DNA from: Castellaniella sp041677825
GTDB lineage: Bacteria > Pseudomonadota > Gammaproteobacteria > Burkholderiales > Burkholderiaceae_B
DNA length: 64,000 nucleotides
Assembly: GCF_041677825.1 (NCBI RefSeq)
Contig: NZ_JBAYPG010000001.1
Span: 1-64,000, forward strand
Reading direction: 5' to 3'
Both the position numbers and the translations under genes were made by a program. Below the pieces are notes generated by a model that was not told the origin of the DNA, searched no databases, and saw nothing but the letters and a program-made list of their open reading frames with translations. Shown in pieces: positions 10,037 to 18,373 of the stretch (position 1 is the first letter of the stretch; each line of letters begins with the position of its first letter).

Positions 10037-10052
10037 TCGGTAAAGAAGCGAA

Positions 10053-10082
10053 ACTATACCATGGAATTTTTGTGCTGTGCAA
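10053..10082 (-). promoter_or_regulatory. Promoter of tRNA-Asn
   Basis: On the minus strand TTGCAC (10082-10077), an 18-bp spacer and TATAGT (10058-10053) lie just upstream of the tRNA, a close match to a sigma-70 promoter. Confidence 0.6.
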
Positions 10083-10121
10083 TACAGCGACCGCGGCAGC
10101 TGCGTTCGAAGCGCCCGTATC

Positions 10122-11318
10122 CTACGAACCTGCCTGGCGGTGGATGTCGTGCGTGACAAAGCCTTCCGCGTTCTCCGGCATGTCGAGATAATGTGGTCGG
10201 GACAGCGTGCTGCGGATGTCCTGCAGGCCACTGTTCCAGTGTTCGCGCATGATGTTCGGCCCGAACTGGAAGTCGCGGAAATGCTGTTCGTAGGGCTTGT
10301 CGCGATAGATCAGGTGGATGATGTTGCTACGCTTGCTGCAGGCCAGTTTGGTGGCTTCCCGGCACAGCGGGTTGTTGTCGCGCTCTTCTTCGGGCAGTTG
10401 ATCGAGCAATCGGCGCAGGACGCGCTGCACCTTGCGGTGGCGATGTACTTCGTCGGTCACCCAGCGTGTGCGGCTGGAATAGCGGATATCCTGGATGCGG
10501 TCGTTGACTTCGCCCAGATTGCGCGGCACCTGCCCCTGGGCAGACCAGAGGTCGACCTGAAAGACCAGCGTGTCCGCCTTCTGGTTCCGTTCAAGGATCC
10601 ATGACAGGGGGGTATTGGATACCAGGCCGCCGTCCCAGTAGTATTCGCCTTCGATTTCGATGGCGGGAAACCCGGGGGGCAGGGCGCCCGAGGCCATGAA
10701 GTGCTCGGGCCGCAGCCGGGTGCTGCGGTTGTCGAAACAGACGAAGTTTCCGCTGCGCACGTTCACGGCGCCCACCGAGACGTGCAGACCGCTGTCGTTG
10801 ATGCGGTCGAAATCACACAGGGATTCCAGCGTGGCCTTCAGCGGGCGGGTATCGTAATAGCCCACACTGGCCGGATCCTCGGCTTCGAATGGCAGTGGTA
10901 CGGGCAGCCGGGGTTGAAAAAAGCCTTGCTGGCCAACCAGCAGGGCACTGCCGGCGTGCAGGGTACCCAGGAACTGCCGGGCGATGTCGTTGGTTTGGTA
11001 CAGGCTGGCCAGCAGCACGGGGTTGCCCAGCGGGCCGATGTTGGGCTGGCAGATCGTATTCCAGAACTCGAGCAGGCGCTCGACCTGCCGCTCGGGCGGG
11101 TTGCCGGCAATCAGGGCGACATTGAGCGCGCCAATCGAAATGCCAGCCAGCGCAGTGAGCGTGATACCGGCTTCGGCCAGGCCCTGGTAGACCCCGGCCT
11201 GATAGGCGCCCAGGGCGCCCCCGCCCTGCAGCACCAGGGCACGCGTTTCGTAGGCCTCATGGCCGCGCGCAGCCTCTTTGGACAGGGTCGTGGCACGGGA
11301 TTGTGCTGTTGTGTCCAT
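10122..11318 (-). CDS. Patatin-like phospholipase with DUF3734-type C-terminus
   Basis: A 398-residue predicted acyl hydrolase. The oxyanion loop GGGALG (residues 32-37), the nucleophile motif GISIG (S61) and the DGG motif (D229) give the patatin Ser-Asp dyad. The second half resembles the DUF3734 region found in many proteobacterial patatin-like proteins. The ATG at 11318 is preferred because a longer reading would overlap the SirB-like gene, which ends at 11335. There is no signal peptide, so it is probably cytosolic or membrane-associated. It probably releases fatty acids from lipids; the physiological substrate is unknown. Confidence 0.87.
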   Translation of the reverse strand: MDTTAQSRATTLSKEAARGHEAYETRALVLQGGGALGAYQAGVYQGLAEAGITLTALAGISIGALNVALIAGNPPERQVERLLEFWNTICQPNIGPLGNPVLLASLYQTNDIARQFLGTLHAGSALLVGQQGFFQPRLPVPLPFEAEDPASVGYYDTRPLKATLESLCDFDRINDSGLHVSVGAVNVRSGNFVCFDNRSTRLRPEHFMASGALPPGFPAIEIEGEYYWDGGLVSNTPLSWILERNQKADTLVFQVDLWSAQGQVPRNLGEVNDRIQDIRYSSRTRWVTDEVHRHRKVQRVLRRLLDQLPEEERDNNPLCREATKLACSKRSNIIHLIYRDKPYEQHFRDFQFGPNIMREHWNSGLQDIRSTLSRPHYLDMPENAEGFVTHDIHRQAGS

Positions 11319-11334
11319 CACCGAACTCGCCAGA

Positions 11335-11718
11335 TCACCAGACGAACCAGGAGGCCGGGCTCTTCGTGAGTGCCACGCCCACGATGTAGGCGAAGACCGC
11401 GACCGCGACAAGGGCGGCGATCAGGCGGCTGCGTGGCGTGCGCCCGCGTTTGATGGCGATGGTACCCACCCCGATGTATACGATGAGCAGAACGATTTTC
11501 GTCAGGATCCAGGGTTGTTCGGGCCCGACCATGGCCGCCAGGATCACCCCGCAGACCAGCAGTATCGTGTCGATCACGTGGGGCAGGATGCGCACCACCC
11601 GGTTCTTCAGGTGCTCGGAGCCCACCACGGCCCAGTAGGCGCGCAGCGCGAACAGGAGGATGCTGAGCACCACGGCGGTGACGTGCAGGTGCTTGATCGG
11701 AAAATAATAGGCGGACAT
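11335..11718 (-). CDS. SirB-family inner-membrane protein
   Basis: A 127-residue, almost wholly hydrophobic protein with four likely transmembrane helices and the SirB-type start (YFPIKHLHV). SirB (PF04247) proteins are small inner-membrane proteins of unclear function; in Enterobacteria sirB lies beside kdsA and chaC, which are not present here. It is encoded 16 bases upstream of the patatin gene on the same strand, so the two are probably cotranscribed. Confidence 0.8.
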   Translation of the reverse strand: MSAYYFPIKHLHVTAVVLSILLFALRAYWAVVGSEHLKNRVVRILPHVIDTILLVCGVILAAMVGPEQPWILTKIVLLIVYIGVGTIAIKRGRTPRSRLIAALVAVAVFAYIVGVALTKSPASWFVW

Positions 11719-11799
11719 CGTATCAGTGCGGAACCATGCAGGCTCCAGTGTACTGCATGGTGCCCACCCGGCATGGCGCAGTGTCCACCTGGCAAGGCA

Positions 11800-13626
11800 T
11801 CAGATCGCCTGCAATTGCCAGCCGCCCTGCTGGCCCGAAAGCACCAGTTCGAGGCCGTGGTGGCTGCGCAGCGTGCTGCGATGGCCCACGCTGATGACCC
11901 GGGTATCGGGCAGTTGCTGGCGCATCAGGCGGTACATCGCATGTTCCAGCCCTTCGTCCATGGCCGAGGTGGCCTCGTCCAGGAAGGCGGCCTGGGGCTG
12001 GGCGATGAGCAGGCGACCAAAGGCCAGGCGCTGTTGCTCGCCCAGAGAGAGAATGCGGCTCCAGTCGTCGACCACATCGAGCTTGGCACACAGGTGGCCC
12101 AGTTGCACCTGCTCGAGGATGGCTTCGTCCTGGCCGGCCGGGATGTCGTCGGCCGGCTGCGGGTAGTGCAGGGCCTGGCGCAGGGAGCCCAGAGGCAGGT
12201 AGGGCTTCTGGGCCAGGAACAGGCTGGCCCGGTCAGGCCGGATGATTTCGCCAGTGCTGTGTGGCCAGATCCCGGCGATGGTGCGCAGCAACGTGGTCTT
12301 GCCCGAGCCCGAGGGGCCGCGCACCAGCAAGGCTTCGCCCGATCCCACTTCGAGGTCCAGGTCCTTGATGAGCACGTGCCCGTCCGGACGGCACACGTTC
12401 ACCTGCCTGAGCGCCAGGCGAGTGCCCTCTTCGCGCGTGTCGGGCAGGGGCAGCTGGCGCACCTGGTCGATCACGTCGTCAAAACCCGTCAGACGGTCCA
12501 GCGTGGCGCGATAGGTGGCAAAGCTGTCGTACACATTGCGAAAGAACGACAGGTTGTCCTGCAGGCGCCCGAATGCCTGGGCGGTCTGGATCAGGTCGCC
12601 CAGGCTGATCTGCTTGGAAAAGAAGCGTGCGGCCTGAATGATGAAAGGAAACACGACCGCGGTCTGGGTGACTACGAAATTGAAGCCCAGAAACTTCAAG
12701 GAACGGTAGATGATGTCCCACGCATTGCCGATGACTTCGGCAAACCAGTGCCGCAGGGTACGGCCTTCGACCTGCTCGCCGCGGTAGAAGGCGATGCTTT
12801 CGGCATATTCGCGGATGCGCACCAGGGCGTAGCGGTAGTCGGCGTTCAGTTTTTCATTGAGGAAATTCAGGCGGATCAGGGGCTTGCCGATCCAGATGGC
12901 CAGCAGGGTGGCCACGAACACGTAGATGAAGACCAGGAACACCATGGCCCGGGGGATTTCGTGGCCCAGCACGGTCATGGGCCCGGACAGGTTCCAGAGA
13001 ATGACCGTGAAGGCAATGGTGGAGACCAGGGCGTTGATCAATCCGACGGCCAGGCTCATCGAGGTCTGCGCAAAACTGGTGATGTCCTGCTGGATGCGCT
13101 GATCCGGGTTGTCGGCCAGGTGGCTGAGCGCCTGCGAGCGATAGTAAGCCTGCTGCGCCATCCAGCGGGTGAGCAGGTGCTCGTTGAGCCATTCACGCCA
13201 GTGCACCACGAAGGCCTGCTGCACGTAGAAGTCGAACAGCGAACGGATCACGTGTATGGCGGCCAGGATCGCAAACAGCAGCATGGCTGCCCAGAAGCCG
13301 GCCGAATCCAGGTTCTGCAGGGCGCTGTACATGGTGTTGTACCAGTTCGAGAACAGCACATCGACGCGCACTGCGAACAAGGTCAGGAACAGGATCAGCG
13401 CAATCCCGGCCAATGGCTTCCAGCTGCGCCGCCAGGTGAAATAGGCCGCGCTGAGCTGCCAGAACTGCCGCCCCCAGCGAGTGTATCGCGTCAGGCCCAC
13501 GCAGGCTGCGGCGCCCACCACGAGCGTCAAGGCGTAGGCCTTGGCGAGCCACAGGCTGCTTTCAATCAGGAGGTCTTGCCATTGCATGGGTCGAAGGGTC
13601 TGTTTGAGCTTGGATGTGGCCGCCAT
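11800..13626 (-). CDS. SbmA/YddA-like fused ABC transporter (permease-ATPase)
   Basis: A 608-residue half-transporter. An N-terminal membrane domain of the ABC_membrane_2/SbmA-BacA type (about residues 20-370) is followed by a nucleotide-binding domain with Walker A GPSGSGKTT (437-445), signature LSLGEQQR (about 525), Walker B AAFLDEATSA (about 548) and H-loop SVGHRS. It should work as a homodimer in the inner membrane. YddA-like relatives have no firmly known substrate; BacA/SbmA relatives import peptides and the vitamin B12 transporter of mycobacteria is related. An alternative start lies 13 codons downstream. Confidence 0.88.
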   Translation of the reverse strand: MAATSKLKQTLRPMQWQDLLIESSLWLAKAYALTLVVGAAACVGLTRYTRWGRQFWQLSAAYFTWRRSWKPLAGIALILFLTLFAVRVDVLFSNWYNTMYSALQNLDSAGFWAAMLLFAILAAIHVIRSLFDFYVQQAFVVHWREWLNEHLLTRWMAQQAYYRSQALSHLADNPDQRIQQDITSFAQTSMSLAVGLINALVSTIAFTVILWNLSGPMTVLGHEIPRAMVFLVFIYVFVATLLAIWIGKPLIRLNFLNEKLNADYRYALVRIREYAESIAFYRGEQVEGRTLRHWFAEVIGNAWDIIYRSLKFLGFNFVVTQTAVVFPFIIQAARFFSKQISLGDLIQTAQAFGRLQDNLSFFRNVYDSFATYRATLDRLTGFDDVIDQVRQLPLPDTREEGTRLALRQVNVCRPDGHVLIKDLDLEVGSGEALLVRGPSGSGKTTLLRTIAGIWPHSTGEIIRPDRASLFLAQKPYLPLGSLRQALHYPQPADDIPAGQDEAILEQVQLGHLCAKLDVVDDWSRILSLGEQQRLAFGRLLIAQPQAAFLDEATSAMDEGLEHAMYRLMRQQLPDTRVISVGHRSTLRSHHGLELVLSGQQGGWQLQAI

Positions 13627-13760
13627 GGATGGCGTCCGGCGCAGGCATTTCAGGTTGGACGGGGGGACGCTGAAAAGGTTTCATCGTCGGGGCCGCGCGG
13701 CATCGCTGCAGCGCTGTGTGGCCGGATTGTGACTGTTTTTTGGAATCTTTGTCGGCGAGT

Positions 13761-13774
13761 TTGACGTATATCAG
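13761..13774. promoter_or_regulatory. FNR/Anr-like box upstream of norB
   Basis: TTGACGTATATCAG matches the FNR/Anr consensus TTGAT-N4-ATCAA except at two outer positions. A GATAAT at 13818-13823 could be the -10, which would put the box about 62 bases upstream of transcription start, the spacing of a class I FNR site. It suggests oxygen-limited expression of norB. Confidence 0.5.
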
Positions 13775-13892
13775 TGTTTACCCTAGTGAAACGCTCAACT
13801 TTTGCAGAAGCTTCGTGGATAATCCCGCCTGGCAAGTGGCATCGAGGCGATGCCGCGTCGGCAACCTCTGACGGCAATGGAAGGAGCGCTGT

Positions 13893-16166
13893 ATGGGTGA
13901 GTATAGAAAACTATGGTGGACGCTGATTGGCGTTCTGGTGGTGGCTTTTGGCGTATTGGGCTGGATGGGCAAGGAAGTCTATCACCAGGCCCCACCCATC
14001 CCGGCACAGGTGGTCACGACGGACGGTCGCCTGCTGATGACGCACGACCGGATCCTGGACGGCCAGAGTGCCTGGCAGAGCGCTGGCGGCATGACGGTGG
14101 GTTCGATCTGGGGGCATGGTGCCTATCAGGCACCCGACTGGACGGCAGACTGGCTGCACCGTGAACTGACCGCGTGGCTGGACCTTGCTGCGCAAGAGCT
14201 GCATGGCGTCGATTTCGCACAGCTGGATGCGGATCAACAGGCCATGCTCGAGCGCAGGCTGAAGGACGAATATCGTCACAATACGCATGATACGGACACC
14301 GGGGTCGTGACGGTGTCCGGGCGCAGGGCGCAGGCCATGGCGCAGACCGCGGCTTATTACGACAAACTGTTTGGCGATGATGCGTCACTGCACGAAAGCC
14401 GCAAGAACTTTGCCATGAAAGAGGCGACCCTGCCGTCGCCCGAGGCGCGGGCGCGGCTGGCCGATTTCTTCTTCTGGACGGCCTGGGCGGCCGCCACCGA
14501 GCGTCCGGGCAGCGCGGCCACCTACACCAACAACTGGCCGCACGAGCCTTTGATCGACAACGTGCCCACGGCCGAGAACATGATCTGGTCCGTGGTCAGC
14601 ATCATCTTGCTGATTGCCGGCGTGGGTCTGCTGGTGTGGGCCTGGGCCTTCATGCGCAAGGATCACGAGGACGATCCGGCACCGGCGCGCGATCCGATCC
14701 TGCAGTTGCCTCTGACCGCTTCGCAGCGGGCGCTGGGCAAGTACCTGTTCGTGGTGGTGGCGCTGTTCGTCACACAGATTTTCATCGGCGGCTTCACGGC
14801 GCACTATACGGTCGAAGGGCAGACGTTCTATGGGATCAATGTCTCCGAGTGGCTGCCGTATTCGCTCGTGCGCAGCTGGCACATCCAGGCGGCACTGTTC
14901 TGGATCGCCACCGGATTCCTGGCCGCGGGGCTGTTCCTGGTGCCCATCCTGAACGGGGGCAAGGATCCGAAGCACCAGAAGCTCGGCGTGGACGTGCTCT
15001 TCTGGGCCCTGATCGTGGTCGTGGTGGGGGCGTTCAGCGGCAATTTCGTCGCGCTGGCGCACCTGATTCCCGCCGAGTGGAATTTCTGGCTCGGGCATCA
15101 GGGCTATGAGTATGTCGAACTGGGGCGCCTGTGGCAGATCGGCAAGTTCCTGGGCATCGTGTTCTGGCTGTTCCTGATGCTGCGCGGCATAGTCCCGGCG
15201 CTGCGCCAGAAGGGCGACAAGAATCTGCTCGCGCTCTTCAGCGCCTCGGTCATCTGCATCGGGCTGTTCTACGGCGCCGGCCTGGCCTATGGTGAAAAGA
15301 CGCACATCACCATCATGGAATACTGGCGCTGGTGGGTGGTGCACCTGTGGGTGGAGGGGTTCTTCGAAGTCTTTGCAACCACGGCGCTGGCCTTCATTTT
15401 TTCCACCATGGGCCTGGTCTCGAAAAAGGCGGCCACGACGGCCAGCCTGGCCGCCGCCGTGCTGTTCATGCTGGGGGGCACGCCGGGGACCATGCATCAC
15501 CTGTATTTCTCCGGTACGACCACGCCCATCATGGCCATCGGTGCGGCCTTCAGTGCGCTGGAAGTGGTGCCACTGGTGGTGCTGGGCTATGAAGCCTGGG
15601 AAAACTGGCGCCTCAAGGCGCGCGCGCCCTGGATGGAAAACCTCCACTGGCCGCTCAAGTTCTTCATCGCGGTGGCCTTCTGGAACATGCTGGGTGCCGG
15701 GGTGTTCGGCTTCATGGTCAACCCGCCCATCGCGCTCTACTACATCCAGGGCCTGAATACCACGGCGGTGCATGCACATGCGGCACTTTTCGGGGTGTAT
15801 GGTTTCCTGGCGCTGGGCTTTACCCTGTTCGTGCTGCGCTACATCCGTCCGAACATGCAGTTCAACAACGGCCTGATGAATACCGCATTCTGGTCCATGA
15901 ACATCGGCCTGGTGATGATGATCGTGTTCAGCCTGCTGCCGATCGGGTTGATGCAGTTTCACGCGAGCTTCAGCGTGGGGACATGGTGGGCACGGGGTGA
16001 AACCTTCATGCAACAGGACATTCTGAAGACCCTGCGCTGGGCACGGACCTTCGGCGACGTGGTCTTCATCGTGGGCGGGCTGGGCGTGATGTGGCAGGTG
16101 GTCACGGCCTTGCTGGGTCGCCAGCCGGCTTCCGCCGATGCGCGTCTGGCCACGCAGCGCAGCTGA
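13893..16166 (+). CDS. norB: Quinol-dependent nitric oxide reductase (qNOR)
   Basis: A 757-residue single-subunit nitric oxide reductase (also called NorZ) that reduces two NO to N2O with quinol electrons. An N-terminal membrane anchor and a periplasmic domain that replaces NorC (about residues 30-225) precede twelve or so helices of the haem-copper oxidase fold. Probable haem and non-haem iron ligands are visible: RSWHIQAALFW, VVHLWVEGFFE, GTMHHLYF and HAHAALFG. It is 757 residues, the expected length for qNOR. No norC, norQ or norD is nearby, which fits the stand-alone quinol type. It may serve denitrification or NO detoxification; an FNR-like box lies upstream. Confidence 0.95.
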   Translation: MGEYRKLWWTLIGVLVVAFGVLGWMGKEVYHQAPPIPAQVVTTDGRLLMTHDRILDGQSAWQSAGGMTVGSIWGHGAYQAPDWTADWLHRELTAWLDLAAQELHGVDFAQLDADQQAMLERRLKDEYRHNTHDTDTGVVTVSGRRAQAMAQTAAYYDKLFGDDASLHESRKNFAMKEATLPSPEARARLADFFFWTAWAAATERPGSAATYTNNWPHEPLIDNVPTAENMIWSVVSIILLIAGVGLLVWAWAFMRKDHEDDPAPARDPILQLPLTASQRALGKYLFVVVALFVTQIFIGGFTAHYTVEGQTFYGINVSEWLPYSLVRSWHIQAALFWIATGFLAAGLFLVPILNGGKDPKHQKLGVDVLFWALIVVVVGAFSGNFVALAHLIPAEWNFWLGHQGYEYVELGRLWQIGKFLGIVFWLFLMLRGIVPALRQKGDKNLLALFSASVICIGLFYGAGLAYGEKTHITIMEYWRWWVVHLWVEGFFEVFATTALAFIFSTMGLVSKKAATTASLAAAVLFMLGGTPGTMHHLYFSGTTTPIMAIGAAFSALEVVPLVVLGYEAWENWRLKARAPWMENLHWPLKFFIAVAFWNMLGAGVFGFMVNPPIALYYIQGLNTTAVHAHAALFGVYGFLALGFTLFVLRYIRPNMQFNNGLMNTAFWSMNIGLVMMIVFSLLPIGLMQFHASFSVGTWWARGETFMQQDILKTLRWARTFGDVVFIVGGLGVMWQVVTALLGRQPASADARLATQRS

Positions 16167-16176
16167 ATCGAGGGTT

Positions 16177-16214
16177 TATAATCCGAGCCATTCCTGGGGC
16201 CTGTTCAAGGCCCC
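16177..16214 (+). promoter_or_regulatory. TATAAT element and GC hairpin before the SulP gene
   Basis: TATAAT at 16177-16182 resembles a -10 box, but no clear -35 precedes it. A hairpin, GGGGCC (16196-16201) with GGCCCC (16209-16214), would lie in the leader. It lacks a T-run and could be a weak terminator of norB or a leader structure. Confidence 0.4.
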
Positions 16215-16236
16215 ATTCTGATGGACGAAAACCCAC

Positions 16237-17910
16237 ATGTTTGCCATTCATGAGGCCTGGAAAGCAGGTTTGCTGGCGCCCCGCAACTGGGCCCGTAATA
16301 TCGTTGCGGGGGTGATCGTAGGCGTGGTGGCGCTGCCGCTGGCCATGGCATTTGCCATCGCATCGGGGGTCAAGCCCGAACAGGGGCTGTACACGGCCAT
16401 CGTGGCCGGTATCGTGGTGTCGCTCTTTGGCGGCAGCCGGGTGCAGATCGCCGGCCCTACGGGCGCCTTCATCGTCATCCTTTCGGGTGTGGTGGCGGAT
16501 CACGGTGTAGCCGGGCTGCAACTGGCCACACTGATGGCCGGCGTGATGCTGCTGGCCTTCGGTCTGGTGCGCATGGGCGGTGTGATTCGCTACATCCCCC
16601 TGCCTGTCATTCTGGGTTTCACGGCGGGTATCGGGGTCATCATCTGGGTGGGGCAGTGGCAGGCGTTCTTCGGCTTGCCGCCGGTCGAAGGGCGGCATTT
16701 CCATGAAAAACTGATCTTCCTGATCGAAGCGTTCCCGCAGATCGACTGGGTCACCACCGCGATCGGGCTGGGTTCGCTGGCCCTGGTGCTGCTGCCCAAA
16801 TGGGTGGCTGTGCTGCGCAATGTGCCCGGGCCGTTGCTGGCGCTGGTCGCTGCCACCGTGTTGCAGTCATTGGCACAGTTCAGCCATGTGGCCACCATCG
16901 GCTCCACATTCGGCGAACTGCCCACGGGCCTGCCCATGCCGCATGTGCCCGACTGGTCCTTCGATCAGGTCGTGGTCCTGATCGGCCCGGCCTTCACGAT
17001 TGCCTTGCTGGGGGCCATCGAGTCCCTGCTCTCGGCGGTGGTGGCCGATGCCATGGCCGATACGCGGCATGACTCGAATACCGAGCTGGTGGGGCAGGGC
17101 CTGGCCAATATCCTGTGCCCGCTGATGGGCGGCATTGCGGCCACTGGCGCCATTGCCCGTACGGCCACCAATATCCGCAGTGGCGGCAATTCGCCACTGG
17201 CCGGAGTGGTGCATTCGCTGCTGCTGATCCTGGTGGTGCTGGTGCTCGCCCCGCTGGCGAGCAATATCCCCTTGGCAACGCTGGCATCCATCCTGTTTCT
17301 GGTGGCCTGGAACATGAGCGAACTGCACCGGATACGTGAAATCCTGCGCAAGGCGCCGCGTGCCGACATCGCCATCCTGGCCATCACTTTTTTCCTGACG
17401 GTGTTCGCCGATCTGGTGGTGGCGGTCAATATCGGCATCGTGCTGGCCATCCTGCAATTCCTGCGCCGCATGGCCGGCAGCTTCAGGATCGAGGTGCTGC
17501 ACCCGCACCGGCATGGGGCCGGAGCGGACGCCCACCCCGAGCAACCCAATCCGCTGGTGTTCCGCATTCACGGGCCGCTGTTCTTTGCCGCAGTGGATCC
17601 TTTGCGGGCCGCCCTCAAGCCTGTGGGCACGCGCCCCTGGATCCTGTGCCTCGAACAGGTGCCTTTTGCCGATGTCACGGCGATGCAGGCGCTGGATGAT
17701 GCCGTGGCCGAGGCGCGCAGCCACGGAGTGCGCGTGCTGATTGCGGGCGCCAATGACCGCATTCAGCGCAAATTGCAGCGCATGGGCACACTCGGCAGGC
17801 TCGAGTCAGGCGCGTTTCAGCCCAGCCTGGAACACGCGCTGCAGCGCCTTCAGCATCATGGTGCCGGGTCGGCCCAGGGCACCGGGCCGGGGGCGCTGGC
17901 GCCATCATAG
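16237..17910 (+). CDS. SulP-family anion transporter with STAS domain
   Basis: A 557-residue inner-membrane protein. The SulP transporter core (about residues 15-400) carries the typical PLAMAFAIASG and GPTGAF motifs of its two inverted repeats, and a cytoplasmic STAS domain occupies about 430-540. The closest well-studied type is DauA/YchM, a C4-dicarboxylate transporter; sulfate, bicarbonate and other anions are transported elsewhere in the family, so the substrate is open. It follows norB by 70 bases on the same strand. Its stop codon directly abuts that of the convergent TM2 gene. Confidence 0.9.
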   Translation: MFAIHEAWKAGLLAPRNWARNIVAGVIVGVVALPLAMAFAIASGVKPEQGLYTAIVAGIVVSLFGGSRVQIAGPTGAFIVILSGVVADHGVAGLQLATLMAGVMLLAFGLVRMGGVIRYIPLPVILGFTAGIGVIIWVGQWQAFFGLPPVEGRHFHEKLIFLIEAFPQIDWVTTAIGLGSLALVLLPKWVAVLRNVPGPLLALVAATVLQSLAQFSHVATIGSTFGELPTGLPMPHVPDWSFDQVVVLIGPAFTIALLGAIESLLSAVVADAMADTRHDSNTELVGQGLANILCPLMGGIAATGAIARTATNIRSGGNSPLAGVVHSLLLILVVLVLAPLASNIPLATLASILFLVAWNMSELHRIREILRKAPRADIAILAITFFLTVFADLVVAVNIGIVLAILQFLRRMAGSFRIEVLHPHRHGAGADAHPEQPNPLVFRIHGPLFFAAVDPLRAALKPVGTRPWILCLEQVPFADVTAMQALDDAVAEARSHGVRVLIAGANDRIQRKLQRMGTLGRLESGAFQPSLEHALQRLQHHGAGSAQGTGPGALAPS

Positions 17911-18372
17911 CTGTGTACTGGCAAACGTATCCTCGTCCATGAAGACATAGCGCACGGCGTCGATCAGCCCGAGCAGGGCGCTCAGTGGCATGAAGATCCA
18001 GGCCAGAAACATGTACAGCAGGCCCCAGCCCACCTGGCCGAGGTAAAAGCGGTGGATGCCCAACCAGCCCAGCAAGACGGCCAGTACGATGGCAATGCGC
18101 CGCTGGGTGGCGGGCTGGCCCAGCGACTGGCCATGCGAACGCAGGATCCACAGGCTGATGGGGATGGTCAGTACCAGGGCCAGCAGCACTTTGCCGCCGT
18201 TGGTCTGCAGGTAGGCCAACAGCGCCCTGCGCAGTTCATCGACGTTGCGGATCAGCAGGCCGGTCAGGTCGGACAGCCAGGCGAGCAGCTGGGCAAAGAC
18301 GGTCTCACCCAGGGTCAGGGCGATCAGGATGACGAAGAAGATCGCTGTGACGAGGATGATTTTCCTGGGCAT
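17905..18372 (-). CDS. TM2-domain membrane protein
   Basis: A 155-residue protein. Two N-terminal hydrophobic segments precede a C-terminal TM2 domain (PF05154; about residues 98-150) with the typical LGWLGIHRFYLGQVGWGLL turn. TM2 proteins are small, widespread and of unknown function. The ATG at 18372 is preferred because it lies one base after the glpK stop, suggesting translational coupling; the longer frame reads back through glpK antisense-like sequence. Its link to glycerol metabolism is only positional. Confidence 0.8.
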   Translation of the reverse strand: MPRKIILVTAIFFVILIALTLGETVFAQLLAWLSDLTGLLIRNVDELRRALLAYLQTNGGKVLLALVLTIPISLWILRSHGQSLGQPATQRRIAIVLAVLLGWLGIHRFYLGQVGWGLLYMFLAWIFMPLSALLGLIDAVRYVFMDEDTFASTQL

Positions 18373-18373
18373 T

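Noticed and set aside
11278..13764. 828-codon open frame on the plus strand
   Set aside because: It is antisense to the ABC transporter, SirB and patatin genes, whose motifs are clear. Its composition (Gln/His/Gly-rich) is that of a GC-rich shadow frame.
14385..16013. 542-codon open frame on the minus strand
   Set aside because: Antisense to norB; His/Gln/Glu-rich shadow sequence.
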